From: Burkholderiaceae bacterium
GTDB lineage: Bacteria; Pseudomonadota; Gammaproteobacteria; Burkholderiales; Burkholderiaceae_A
Assembly (NCBI GenBank): GCA_018882785.1
Contig: VERI01000015.1
Span: 1 to 38,059 of the forward strand
DNA length: 38,059 bases
Direction of reading: 5' to 3'
Made by a program: the position numbers and the translations under genes. The notes beneath the pieces were generated by a model. The model saw only the letters and a list, made by a program, of their open reading frames with translations, did not search any database and was not told the DNA's origin. Of this stretch, positions 25,619-34,149 are shown one piece after another; within the stretch, counting starts at the first letter, position 1; the number at the start of each line of letters is the position of its first letter.

Positions 25619-26485
25619 ATGAATAGTTTTATTCTTCAGACGTTTAACGGGATTTCCTACGCTGCGTTGCTGTTTCTGCTCGCAAGCGGTTTTACGCTGA
25701 CGTTCGGCCTAATGCGTATCGTGAATATGGCCCACGGTGCGTATTACTTATTTGGCGGCTATGTCGGCCTGACCATTGCAAAACTCACCGGTAATTTTGG
25801 TCTTGCACTACTTGCTGGAGGCCTGGCCGCAATGGTTTTGGGCTATGTCTCCGACCGTACAGTGCTTCGTCGCGTCGGTGATGACCACCTGGCGCAGGTC
25901 CTGATTACTGTGGGGATTGCCTATATCGTCGGTGACGTGTCGCTTAAGATCTGGGGGGGCGATGCCCAGAAGCTGCCGTTGCCGCTTTTCCTGCGGGGAG
26001 TGATTGAGCTTCCAGGCGGCATTGTGTATCCAACGTTTCGAATTTTCCTCACCGCGATCGGCATTGGGGTGGGTGTGCTGTTATGGCTGATCTATCGTCG
26101 GACACAAATTGGAGCTGCCATTCGCGCAGGGGTCGACGATCGCGAAATGGTCAGCGCAACCGGCATTCATGTCGACCGTCTGTTTGTCATCATTTCGGCC
26201 CTTGCGTCATTTCTGGCGGGTGTGTCGGGCGTTCTGGGCGGAGCGTTTTTAACGGTGTTTCCGGGCGCTGAGTGGGAGATTCTCGTGTTCGCCCTCGTGG
26301 TGGTGATCGTTGGCGGTCTGGGCAGCCTTGAAGGGGCCATGATCGGTGCGCTGATTGTCGGACTGCTGGATGCCTATGGCCGTTGGCTTGCCCCCGAGCT
26401 TTCTTATTTCGTGTTGTTCGGACCTATGGCCGTGCTGTTGCTGTTCCGGCCGCGTGGTCTATTTGGATCGGCGAACATGACATGA
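25619..26485 (+). CDS. ABC transporter permease, LivH type
   Basis: LivH-type inner-membrane permease of a branched-chain-amino-acid/urea/amide importer. The 288-residue protein has about eight hydrophobic helices. Family marks are L-F-L-L-A-S-G-F-T-L-T-F-G-L-M-R-I-V-N-M-A-H-G-A near residues 18-41 and G-G-L-G-S-L-E-G-A-M-I-G-A-L-I-V-G-L-L, the ATPase-contact region, near residues 224-242. The ATG at 25619 follows a GAGAG ribosome site. Its stop overlaps the next permease gene (ATGA). Confidence 0.95.
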   Translation: MNSFILQTFNGISYAALLFLLASGFTLTFGLMRIVNMAHGAYYLFGGYVGLTIAKLTGNFGLALLAGGLAAMVLGYVSDRTVLRRVGDDHLAQVLITVGIAYIVGDVSLKIWGGDAQKLPLPLFLRGVIELPGGIVYPTFRIFLTAIGIGVGVLLWLIYRRTQIGAAIRAGVDDREMVSATGIHVDRLFVIISALASFLAGVSGVLGGAFLTVFPGAEWEILVFALVVVIVGGLGSLEGAMIGALIVGLLDAYGRWLAPELSYFVLFGPMAVLLLFRPRGLFGSANMT

Positions 26486-27429
26486 CCCAGCGACGAAAAA
26501 TTCTGATGGTTGTATTGCTGGCGGCTGCTCTGGCCTGGCCGTTCGTAGGGGGTCAGTACGGCACGTCGCTGATGACGCAGATCTTTATTTTTGGCATGTT
26601 GGCCTTGTCTGCGGACCTGCTGCTCGGGCATGCAGGACTCTTCTCTTTATGCCATGCGGCCTTTTTCTCCGTCGCTGCCTATACCACCGCGATACTTCAG
26701 GTCCGCTACCAGGTGCCGACTGAGCTGGCGGCGCCTGCAGGCATTCTCATGGGAACAAGTCTCGGCCTTCTGTTTGGCCTATCGGTCCGAACCCGTGGGG
26801 TGTATTTCATTCTGGTGACGCTGGCCATGGGCTATGTAATCTGGGGCATCGGTTATCGGTGGGCGTCATTCACGGGGGGCGATAGCGGCGTAACCAATGT
26901 GCCGGCACCCTCGATTGGGGGGGTCACTCTGTCGACAATGCTGGAGTACTACTACTTCGTATTGGCGGTGATGTTACTGGTGATGTTTGTGTACTACCGA
27001 CTGATTCGTTCGCCATTCGGCCTTGCGCTTCGCGGCATCAAATCAGGCGAGGCCCGTATGCGCAGTCTCGGATTTAGTCCGCCGCGCCATCTCTACACCG
27101 CATTTATTGTGTCCTCCTTTATGGCGAGCCTGGCCGGGGTGTTGTATGCCTATTTCAATAAGTTTGTGAATCCGGTGTCGGCATCCTTGCATGTGAGTTT
27201 TGAGGCGGTGCTCATGGCCCTGGTTGGCGGTACCGCAACGATACTCGGCCCCTTCATTGGTGCGGGCATCATTCTGGGTCTGCGCAATTGGGTGAGTTCA
27301 TTTTTTGAACTGCACCTTGCCGTGATGGGCCTGGTCTTTATTATTGTGGTGACATGGGCGCCGGATGGCGTGATTGGACTATTGAAGCGATTTATCGATC
27401 GTCGAAAGGCAGGCGCAAATCATGGCTGA
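26482..27429 (+). CDS. ABC transporter permease, LivM type
   Basis: LivM-type second permease of the same importer. The 315-residue protein has about nine hydrophobic helices and the conserved A-D-L-L-L-G-H-A-G-L-F-S-L-C-H-A-A-F-F and G-G-T-A-T-I-L-G-P-F-I-G-A-G-I-I. I chose the ATG at 26482, which overlaps the previous stop by four bases. The frame continues 33 codons upstream but these lie in the permease gene before it. It overlaps livG-like gene by eight bases. Confidence 0.95.
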   Translation: MTQRRKILMVVLLAAALAWPFVGGQYGTSLMTQIFIFGMLALSADLLLGHAGLFSLCHAAFFSVAAYTTAILQVRYQVPTELAAPAGILMGTSLGLLFGLSVRTRGVYFILVTLAMGYVIWGIGYRWASFTGGDSGVTNVPAPSIGGVTLSTMLEYYYFVLAVMLLVMFVYYRLIRSPFGLALRGIKSGEARMRSLGFSPPRHLYTAFIVSSFMASLAGVLYAYFNKFVNPVSASLHVSFEAVLMALVGGTATILGPFIGAGIILGLRNWVSSFFELHLAVMGLVFIIVVTWAPDGVIGLLKRFIDRRKAGANHG

Positions 27430-28168
27430 TCTTGCCCTTTCGATCCAACAGGTAAGTAAGGTATTTGGCGGCATTCGCGCTGTGGACGGTGTGTCACTCG
27501 AGGTCTCGCAGGGTGAGCGGCGGGTGATGATTGGGCCCAACGGCGCCGGAAAGACGACGCTCTTTCATTGCGTCAGTGGTGCCCATCAGGCCAGCGCGGG
27601 CTCGATCCGTCTGTTTGGCGAGGACATCACCCAGCTTCCCGAGCACGAGAGAACCCTGAAGGGAATGGGCCGCACGTTCCAGATCTCGAGCGTGTTTGTA
27701 GATCTCACGGCCATGGAGAATGTTCAGCTTGCTGTATTGGGTGTTCGTCCCACGAAGTGGTCGCTATGGCGATCCGTTGAACATCAGCCTGGTGTCAGTG
27801 AGCGTGCGCTCGAGAAGCTGGAGCTTGTTGGACTCGCAGGCAAGGCCAATGTCGGGGTCAAACAGATGTCTTACGGTGAACGACGCCAGCTTGAGCTCGC
27901 CCTGGCGCTTGTCAATGAGCCGAAGCTGTTGCTGCTTGATGAACCCTGCGCAGGGCTGTCACCCGCCGAGCGGCAGCGCCTGTTTAAGCTAATTCAGAAT
28001 CTACCGCGGTCGCTTACGATGTTGATGATTGAGCACGATATGGATGTTGCACTTGGCCTGGCAGACCGAATTACCGTCTTGCATCGTGGCCAGGTCATTC
28101 TCGAGGGCAGTGTCGACGAGGTCCGCGTGAATCCGCAGGTCCGGGAGGTCTATTTTGGACAGGTCTGA
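27422..28168 (+). CDS. ABC transporter ATP-binding protein, LivG type
   Basis: The 248-residue ATPase powers the importer on the cytoplasmic side. Walker A is G-P-N-G-A-G-K-T-T near residues 38-46. The LivG-type Q-loop region R-T-F-Q-I-S-S-V-F follows, and the signature reads M-S-Y-G-E-R-R-Q-L-E-L-A. The Walker B is L-L-L-L-D-E-P with C-A-G-L-S as the D-loop region, and the switch His lies in I-E-H-D-M-D-V. R-R-Q-L-E instead of the usual Q-Q-R is normal for LivG proteins. The start ATG overlaps the LivM-type gene by eight bases. Confidence 0.95.
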   Translation: MADLALSIQQVSKVFGGIRAVDGVSLEVSQGERRVMIGPNGAGKTTLFHCVSGAHQASAGSIRLFGEDITQLPEHERTLKGMGRTFQISSVFVDLTAMENVQLAVLGVRPTKWSLWRSVEHQPGVSERALEKLELVGLAGKANVGVKQMSYGERRQLELALALVNEPKLLLLDEPCAGLSPAERQRLFKLIQNLPRSLTMLMIEHDMDVALGLADRITVLHRGQVILEGSVDEVRVNPQVREVYFGQV

Positions 28169-28928
28169 CACACTGCTCGCGGTTAAAGAGCTGCATACCT
28201 ACTATGGGGATAGTTATGTCCTGCAGGGACTGAGCCTCGAGGTTCACCGTGGGCAGGTGGTTGCGATCCTCGGTCGGAATGGCATGGGAAAGACCACCCT
28301 GATTCGGTCTATTTTTGGTCTCACGCCTGCCCGTCAGGGCGAGGTGCTTTATCGCGGACAGTCGATTGAGAAGCTGCCGCCCTATCGGATTGCACAGCTT
28401 GGCGTTTCCCTGGTGCCTCAGGGCCGCCGTATTTTTAAGAATCTCTCGGTAAAGGAAAACCTAACGCTGCCGACCAGTGTGCTGGCGGGCGCGGGTAAAA
28501 CACCGCGGCAGGACTATGTCGCCTCATCCACCTGGACGCTCGATGCAGTGCTTTCCGAGTTCCCAAATCTGAAAGAGCGGCTTGCCAACGGCGGCAGCGA
28601 GCTGAGTGGAGGGGAGCAGCAGATGCTGGCCATTGGCCGGGCCCTTGTGTCGAATCCAGATCTGGTGCTGATGGATGAGCCATCTGAGGGCTTATCGCCG
28701 TTGTTTGTAAAGCATGTGGGCGAAATTATGTCCCGCGTAAAGTCGTTGGGCCATGCCATTTTGCTGGTGGAACAGAATCTGGCTCTGGCACTGTCTGTCG
28801 CAGACTATGTCTACATCATCTCTTCCGGACGCTTTGTCTTCTCGGGCACACCTGCAGAGCTGAATCAGCAGCCAGACATTCTGAATGAGCATCTCGGGGT
28901 ATCTGGCGCGAAGACGTTGCCGCACTAG
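28155..28928 (+). CDS. ABC transporter ATP-binding protein, LivF type
   Basis: The 257-residue second ATPase of the importer has Walker A G-R-N-G-M-G-K-T-T, V-P-Q-G-R-R-I-F (a LivF hallmark), signature E-L-S-G-G-E-Q-Q-M-L-A-I-G-R-A-L and Walker B L-V-L-M-D-E-P-S-E-G-L-S-P. It carries an insertion of about 14 residues after L-T-L-P-T that LivF proteins usually lack or keep shorter. The start is TTG at 28155, supported by GGGAGG five bases upstream within the end of the LivG-type gene. There is no ATG or GTG near the N-terminus that would keep the first strand. Confidence 0.93.
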   Translation: MDRSDTLLAVKELHTYYGDSYVLQGLSLEVHRGQVVAILGRNGMGKTTLIRSIFGLTPARQGEVLYRGQSIEKLPPYRIAQLGVSLVPQGRRIFKNLSVKENLTLPTSVLAGAGKTPRQDYVASSTWTLDAVLSEFPNLKERLANGGSELSGGEQQMLAIGRALVSNPDLVLMDEPSEGLSPLFVKHVGEIMSRVKSLGHAILLVEQNLALALSVADYVYIISSGRFVFSGTPAELNQQPDILNEHLGVSGAKTLPH

Positions 28929-28954
28929 CCCACGATTTCATACGAGCAGATTTT

Positions 28955-29914
28955 ATGCCTCGGCATCACCAATTACTCCCCACGCCTGAGACCGTCCACT
29001 GGGGATTTTTTGATGCGGCACTTCAGCCGGTACTGATGATTGACTCGGGTGACACCATTGAGATTGATACGGTCTCGGGGGGGCGTCAGGAGGTCGGGGA
29101 TATTTCACATTTCCGTCCGGATCATCGGCTTATCGCAGAGACGGTGCCGCAGGGTCCAGGACCCCATATTCTTACGGGCCCGATTGGGGTCCGGGGCGCT
29201 GAACCCGGCGATACGCTCGAGGTGCGAATCCAATCCATTGAGCTGACCGAGGACTGGGGATGGAATGTGATTCGGCCACATCGCGGCGCCTTGCCTGAAG
29301 ATTTTCCCTATCTCAGTCGCCGCACCATTCCGATCGATCGCCAGGCGATGCTGGCCAAATTGCCTTGGGGGGTGGATATTCCTTTGCGGCCATTTTTCGG
29401 AATTATTGGCGTTTCGCCACCGCCTAATTACGGCCGTGTCTCCAGCATCGAGCCAAGGGAATATGGTGGCAACATCGACAACAAAGAATTCATTGTGGGC
29501 ACGTCGTTGTTTCTGCCGGTATTTGTACCGGAGGCGAAATTCTCAGTTGGGGATGGCCATGCGGTCCAAGGCGATGGCGAGGTCTGTCTTACCGCGCTAG
29601 AGACCTGCCTGAAAGGCCGCTTTGAAATTGTGCTGCATAAACAGCGATTAAATTTTCCCAGGGCAATTACGCCAACCCATTACATCGCAATGGGGATGGA
29701 TCTCGATCTAGATGATGCTGCCAAGCAGGCGCTGCGAAATATGATTGCCTGGCTGGTGGAGCTCACCGGCTGGAGTGCGGAAGAAGCCTACGTGTTCTGT
29801 AGTCTTGCATGCGATCTTCGGGTGACCCAGCTGGTGGATGGCAATAAAGGCATTCACGCCATGGTGAGCCGCTCTCTGATATCGGCGAAGGCCCAGAGTA
29901 GCCTTCAGGCCTGA
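28955..29914 (+). CDS. Acetamidase/formamidase family amidohydrolase
   Basis: FmdA/AmdA-family enzymes hydrolyse short amides such as formamide or acetamide to ammonia and the acid. The 319-residue protein has the family start V-H-W-G-F-F-D-A-A-L-x-P-V-L, D-T-x-E-I-D-T-V-S-G-G, the central G-P-I-G-V-R-G-A-E-P-G-D-T-L-E-V, G-N-I-D-N-K-E, and G-D-G-H-A-V-Q-G-D-G-E-V, which holds the metal-binding His and acidic residues. It lies 26 bp after the last transporter gene and ends the operon. Amide-transporter/formamidase pairs are known in methylotrophs. Here the physiological amide is unknown; the enzyme may release ammonia from an imported compound or from a pathway product. Confidence 0.93.
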   Translation: MPRHHQLLPTPETVHWGFFDAALQPVLMIDSGDTIEIDTVSGGRQEVGDISHFRPDHRLIAETVPQGPGPHILTGPIGVRGAEPGDTLEVRIQSIELTEDWGWNVIRPHRGALPEDFPYLSRRTIPIDRQAMLAKLPWGVDIPLRPFFGIIGVSPPPNYGRVSSIEPREYGGNIDNKEFIVGTSLFLPVFVPEAKFSVGDGHAVQGDGEVCLTALETCLKGRFEIVLHKQRLNFPRAITPTHYIAMGMDLDLDDAAKQALRNMIAWLVELTGWSAEEAYVFCSLACDLRVTQLVDGNKGIHAMVSRSLISAKAQSSLQA

Positions 29915-29926
29915 TGATCTGTGTGA

Positions 29927-29947
29927 CGAAGGCCGCCTAGGCCTTCG
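29927..29947. terminator. Possible bidirectional hairpin between convergent operons
   Basis: CGAAGGCC and GGCCTTCG form a perfect eight-base stem with a five-base loop GCCTA. The hairpin contains the stop codon of the minus-strand molybdenum subunit gene (29937-29939) and follows the amidase gene by 12 bp. No T-run follows on either strand, so it is only a candidate terminator. Confidence 0.4.
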
Positions 29948-32276
29948 CGCCGTGGATTGCGCGCCAGACGCGCTCTGCAGTAAATGGCAGATCCAGGCTG
30001 GTCACACCGCGCACGGAAAGGGCATTCAATATGGCTGCGCTGGCAGCGGGCATGGCTCCCGCGACTCCAGATTCACCGGCGCCTTTAACGCCGATGGGGT
30101 TGGTGGTGCAGGGGACAACATGGTGGCCAATCACAATCGGCGGAATGTTATCGGCACGTGGCATCGGATAGTCCATGAATGATGCATTCAGAAGCTGGCC
30201 TGCCTCGTCGTAACGCAGTTCCTCTCCGAGCACCTGCCCAAGACCCTGGGCAACGCCGCCGATAATCTGGCCATTGACAACATCCTCGTTGAGGATCACC
30301 CCGACATCATCGACTGCAGTGTGCTGGGTGATCTCGACAACCCCCGTCTCGGGATCGATCTCCACTTCGGATATGTGGCAGCCATTGGGAAAGGTCATTC
30401 CAGAAGAGGTGAACTTGGATACATTGCTCAGCTCTTGTGGCACTGATTCGGGAAGGCCTGCACCCGAGGACCTGAGCTTGGCGGTCAGGTCAAGAATATG
30501 AATGGCCCGGTCGGTTCCCTTGATTCGAAACTCACCCTTTGCGAATTCGATATCGTGCTCTCCGGCCTCGAGCAGGTGGGCTGATATTTTTTTTCCGCGT
30601 TCAATTGCCTCATCACAGGCCCGTGCGGTAGCACTGCCCCCCATCATGGTGGAGCGCGATGCAACGGTGGGGACCAGACCGGGGACTTGATCGCTGTCGC
30701 CGGTGACCAGCCGCACCCGGCTGACATCGATACCAAGGCGATCGGCGATCAGTTTTGGGAAGGTGGCGAGATGGCCTTGTCCAATCGCCTGCGCACCGAT
30801 ATGCAGACGGACTGTTCCATCCTCGTGGAAACGTAAATCTGCAGGCTCTTCAAGAATGCCTCCGGCAACTTCCAGGAAGCAGCAGATGCCGATGCCGCGC
30901 AGTCTGCCTCGCGATTCGGATTCGCGGCGACGCTGCTCGAACTCTTGCCATCGGGAGAGCGCAAGTGCCTTGTCCATCACCGCCTCGAACTCACCGCTGT
31001 CATAGGTCTGGCCATTTGGCGCCGCGTAGGGCATTGCCGATGGAGGAATCATGTTGCGACGCCGGAGCGCAACCCGGTCAACCCCCAGCCTGCCTGCTGC
31101 CCGGTCCAGTAGTTGTTCGATCATATAAATTGCCTCGGGGCGGCCTGCACCGCGATAAGGGCCTAACGGCATCGCATTTGTGAAGACAAGACGGGATCGA
31201 ATGCGGATCGTCGGTATGGCATAAACGCTTGATAGGCAGTTCTTGGTGTTATTCGTGGCCACAATTGCCACATAGGTTGATGTGTACGCGCCGATACCGG
31301 CAATTACATCGGCGCGAAAGCCCAGGATCTTGCCCTGTGCATCGAAGGCCATTTCGGCCTTCAGGGTCGAGTTTCGTCCGTGGGTATCCGACAGAAAACT
31401 CTCCAGCCGGCTTGCGGTCCACTTCACCGGTCTGCCGACCTTTTGGCTGGCAAAAAGGATGGCTGCATACTCTGGATAGGCCTGAACCTTGACGCCAAAT
31501 CCGCCACCGACATCAGGCGTCAGGACCCGAATGCGATCCAAAGGAACTTTGAAAACCCCCTCTGCGAGGAGTTTGCGAATCACCATCACACCTTGGGTGC
31601 TGGCCATCAGGGTGTAGCGCTGCGTCTGTGGGTCCCAGTGGCCGATCGCTGCGCGTGGCTCGATTGCACAGGCGGCCATGGGTGGATCCTCGAGCACGAC
31701 CGATTCAATATGGTGGGCCGAAGCGAACGCCGCATCGGATTGCGGCGTTGCTCCGTCTTCCCAGTCCAGCGCGATGTTGCTGCCCAGCGCCTCGTGTAAG
31801 CGGGGGGCATCGGGCTGCATGGCCAGATGGGGGTTCACAAGCGCGGGCAGGCTGTCGATCTCAACCGATACGGCTTCGGCAGCATCCATGGCCTGGCCAA
31901 GAGTCTCCGCAACAACGACGGCAACAGGCTCGCCCACATAGCAGACCTTGTGTCGCGCCATCACAGCGATTGGTGCAACATGCATTGGCTGTCCGTCTCG
32001 ACCGTTGAACACCGCGATGGGGGGTATGCCACCGAGTCCGGCTGCCTCCAGATCTTCGGCCGTGAAGATTCCGCAGACGCCGGGCATCGCCCGGGCTGCA
32101 GCGGTATCGATCCCCAGGATCTTTCCATGGGCCTGCATGGAGCGTACAAATACTGCATGACACTGCTTCGGAAGCTCGATGTCTTGTGTGTATCGGCCCT
32201 GGCCTGTGACAAAGGCGTGAAGATCGTCCTGGTCGCCAGGTTTTCCATCGCCGAAACGCAGACTGTCAAAATTCAT
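29937..32276 (-). CDS. Molybdenum hydroxylase molybdopterin-binding large subunit, form II type, without adjacent partner subunits
   Basis: The 779-residue protein is a xanthine-dehydrogenase-family catalytic subunit. It has D-V-G-G-G-F-G-V-K near residues 255-263, the form II loop P-Y-R-G-A-G-R-P at 373-380, and G-V-K-G-A-G-E-S-G-V with the probable catalytic Glu at residue 735. The motif A-I-G-Q-G-H is the cofactor-contact Q-G. Such proteins normally work with FAD and 2Fe-2S subunits encoded beside them, but neither is found here. It is the last gene of the BKACE-SDR operon, 34 bp after the SDR gene. The operator shared with the 15.6 kb operon suggests it may use that operon's small subunits. 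The substrate is unknown. Confidence 0.92.
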   Translation of the reverse strand: MNFDSLRFGDGKPGDQDDLHAFVTGQGRYTQDIELPKQCHAVFVRSMQAHGKILGIDTAAARAMPGVCGIFTAEDLEAAGLGGIPPIAVFNGRDGQPMHVAPIAVMARHKVCYVGEPVAVVVAETLGQAMDAAEAVSVEIDSLPALVNPHLAMQPDAPRLHEALGSNIALDWEDGATPQSDAAFASAHHIESVVLEDPPMAACAIEPRAAIGHWDPQTQRYTLMASTQGVMVIRKLLAEGVFKVPLDRIRVLTPDVGGGFGVKVQAYPEYAAILFASQKVGRPVKWTASRLESFLSDTHGRNSTLKAEMAFDAQGKILGFRADVIAGIGAYTSTYVAIVATNNTKNCLSSVYAIPTIRIRSRLVFTNAMPLGPYRGAGRPEAIYMIEQLLDRAAGRLGVDRVALRRRNMIPPSAMPYAAPNGQTYDSGEFEAVMDKALALSRWQEFEQRRRESESRGRLRGIGICCFLEVAGGILEEPADLRFHEDGTVRLHIGAQAIGQGHLATFPKLIADRLGIDVSRVRLVTGDSDQVPGLVPTVASRSTMMGGSATARACDEAIERGKKISAHLLEAGEHDIEFAKGEFRIKGTDRAIHILDLTAKLRSSGAGLPESVPQELSNVSKFTSSGMTFPNGCHISEVEIDPETGVVEITQHTAVDDVGVILNEDVVNGQIIGGVAQGLGQVLGEELRYDEAGQLLNASFMDYPMPRADNIPPIVIGHHVVPCTTNPIGVKGAGESGVAGAMPAASAAILNALSVRGVTSLDLPFTAERVWRAIHGAKA

Positions 32277-32310
32277 CGCGGATTCCTTGAGTCAGATCGT
32301 ATTGAGAGTG

Positions 32311-33084
32311 CTAGAGCAATGATGTGGTGAGCCCGCCGTCGATGACCAAGATCTGGCCGGTCATGAAGCCGCTCTCTGCAGAGGCAAGATAGACCACGGC
32401 ACCACTCATGTCCTCGGGCTCCGCCCATCGTCCGATCGGTGTACGGCCCAATAACCACTGATTGAACTGCTGATCGTTGTGCAGGGCGGAGGTGAGCTGC
32501 GTCTTCACATAGCCGGGGGCGATCGCGTTGACCGTGATCCCCCGCGGGGCAAGTTCTGCGGACCATTGACGGACGATGCCGTGAATGGCGGTCTTGGAGG
32601 CGGTGTAGCCGGTCACGTTCTCGCGGCCCATCAAGGCAAGAATCGAGCCCGTGAAAATAATTCTGCCGAAGCCCTGTCGCACCATCTGCCGCGCGATATG
32701 ACGTCCCAGTTCCCACTGGGACGTTAAATTCGACGCGATCAGGCGATCGAAGTCACCGCGATCAAAATCAAGGAGCGGCTTTCTCGCCTGAATTGCGGCG
32801 TTGAGAAACACAATATCCAGTCGACCGTCTTTGGCCACAATCGCATCCACCGCCTTGACGGCGCTCTCAAGATCAAATGCGTCAAACGCACATGGCGCAA
32901 CCTGAAGCCCCTTTGCGGTAAGCGGGCCGCAGCACGTGGTCAGGTCCGCGATACTGCGAGAATTCATGTGGACTTTAGCGCCATGGGAGGCGAGCGCAGA
33001 TGATGCGGATAGGCCGATTCCGCGCGAGGCGCCGGTGACCAGGGCTACCCTGCCGGTAAGATCAAAAAGTCGCTGCGCGCTCAT
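32311..33084 (-). CDS. SDR family NAD(P)-dependent oxidoreductase
   Basis: The 257-residue protein is a classical short-chain dehydrogenase. The cofactor motif is T-G-A-S-R-G-I-G near residues 18-25. The structural N-A-A stretch reads L-N-A-A-I-Q-A, and the active site is S (in T-G-S-I-L-A-L-M), Y-x3-K in G-Y-T-A-S-K. The C-terminal G-Q-I-L-V-I-D-G-G is standard. Such enzymes interconvert alcohols and ketones; here it probably makes or uses the keto acid for the BKACE enzyme encoded just upstream. Its ATG overlaps the BKACE stop (ATGA). The substrate cannot be specified. Confidence 0.93.
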   Translation of the reverse strand: MSAQRLFDLTGRVALVTGASRGIGLSASSALASHGAKVHMNSRSIADLTTCCGPLTAKGLQVAPCAFDAFDLESAVKAVDAIVAKDGRLDIVFLNAAIQARKPLLDFDRGDFDRLIASNLTSQWELGRHIARQMVRQGFGRIIFTGSILALMGRENVTGYTASKTAIHGIVRQWSAELAPRGITVNAIAPGYVKTQLTSALHNDQQFNQWLLGRTPIGRWAEPEDMSGAVVYLASAESGFMTGQILVIDGGLTTSLL

Positions 33085-34016
33085 AGTACGAGGCCTGATT
33101 TCCCTTTCAGTTTCAGCATCTGTCGGGCCTCATCGGCGGTTGCGATCTCCAGATTCAGGGCTTCCAGAATAGTACGAATGCGCTGGACCTGCTCGGCGCT
33201 CGATTTGGCGAGCTTGCCCGGGCCGATCCAAAGTGAATCCTCAAGCCCCATGCGTACGTGCGATCCCATGGCGGCACCGATGGTGGCCAGAGGAATCTGG
33301 TTACGGCCTGCACCGAGAATTGACCATTCGTAGGCATCCCCGAACAGCCGATCTGCGGTGCGTCGCATGTGCATCAGGTCCTCGGGGTGTGGGCCAATGC
33401 CGCCCAGAATGCCGAACACCGACTGGACAAATAGTGGCGGTGTGGCCAGCTTTCGATCGAGAAAATGCGCCAGGTTATACAGATGGCTGATGTCGTAACA
33501 CTCAAATTCAAAACGTGTGCCGTTATCGGTGCCACGGCGCAGAATCGTTTCAACGTCTTGAAAGGTATTTTTGAAAATCAGATTTCGACTTTTCTCGAGA
33601 TGTTCACGCTCCCAGTCATGTTTGAGATCTTTAAACCGATCAAGCATGGGAAATAGGCCGAAGTTCATTGACCCCATATTGAGAGACGCGACTTCGGGCT
33701 GATAGGTCATGGCTGGCCGCATGCGATCTTCCACCGTCATGTGCGGACTTCCACCGGTGGTGAGGTTGATAACGGCATTGGTCTCAGCGTGGAGCCGCTC
33801 TAAAAAGGGGCGAAAGACTTCAGGGTCTTGTGTCGGCCGTCCATCTTGGGGGTCGCGGGCATGCAGGTGCAGAATCGCCGCGCCCGCCTGATAGGCGGCG
33901 ATACCGGCTTCAGCGATCTCGTCGGCGGTTACCGGCAGGTAGGGCGACATACTGGGGGTGTGGATCGCACCGGTTGGCGCGCACGTGATGATGACTTTTT
34001 TTGATTTGGATGACAT
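33081..34016 (-). CDS. BKACE family beta-keto acid cleavage enzyme (DUF849)
   Basis: BKACE enzymes condense a beta-keto acid with acetyl-CoA to give acetoacetate and a new CoA ester; the best known is 3-keto-5-aminohexanoate cleavage enzyme of lysine fermentation. The 311-residue protein starts V-I-I-T-C-A-P-T-G-A, has the zinc ligands in A-I-L-H-L-H-A-R (His50, His52), N-L-T-T-G-G-S near 90, and G-S-H-V-R-M-G-L-E-D with the acidic ligand. I chose the ATG at 34016 over one 20 codons earlier because the extra residues are not conserved. It opens the BKACE-SDR-molybdenum subunit operon, 67 bp downstream of an operator-like site. The beta-keto acid used is unknown. Confidence 0.92.
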   Translation of the reverse strand: MSSKSKKVIITCAPTGAIHTPSMSPYLPVTADEIAEAGIAAYQAGAAILHLHARDPQDGRPTQDPEVFRPFLERLHAETNAVINLTTGGSPHMTVEDRMRPAMTYQPEVASLNMGSMNFGLFPMLDRFKDLKHDWEREHLEKSRNLIFKNTFQDVETILRRGTDNGTRFEFECYDISHLYNLAHFLDRKLATPPLFVQSVFGILGGIGPHPEDLMHMRRTADRLFGDAYEWSILGAGRNQIPLATIGAAMGSHVRMGLEDSLWIGPGKLAKSSAEQVQRIRTILEALNLEIATADEARQMLKLKGKSGLVL

Positions 34017-34082
34017 GGTGGGCTGTGCTCGTCGCGTGAGTGTGTTGGGGCCGATGGGCGCCGGCCTCCCGGCCACCCGAGG

Positions 34083-34128
34083 TTTATCAAGTGATCACAT
34101 TTTGCCAGCCGGATGCGCTGGCTGCCAA
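34083..34128 (-). promoter_or_regulatory. Promoter and operator-like site of the BKACE operon (copy 3 of 3)
   Basis: Reading on the minus strand, TTGGCA (34128-34123, five of six to TTGACA), 18 bases and CAAAAT (34104-34099) form a promoter. TGATCACTTGATAAA follows one base later at 34097-34083. The start point would be near 34092, inside the operator. The 15-base element differs from the copies before the other two operons mainly at positions 7, 9 and 13. A GCCAGC/GCTGGC hairpin at 34104-34122 lies between the -35 and -10 boxes; it could also help end prlC transcription. Confidence 0.65.
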
Positions 34129-34149
34129 TGAGGTTTCACCCGGGTGGAC

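Noticed and set aside
34047-34078. GC-rich inverted repeat GCCGG/CCGGC as terminator of prlC
   Set aside because: It lies downstream of the BKACE promoter in that direction and has no T-run, so terminator function is not supported.
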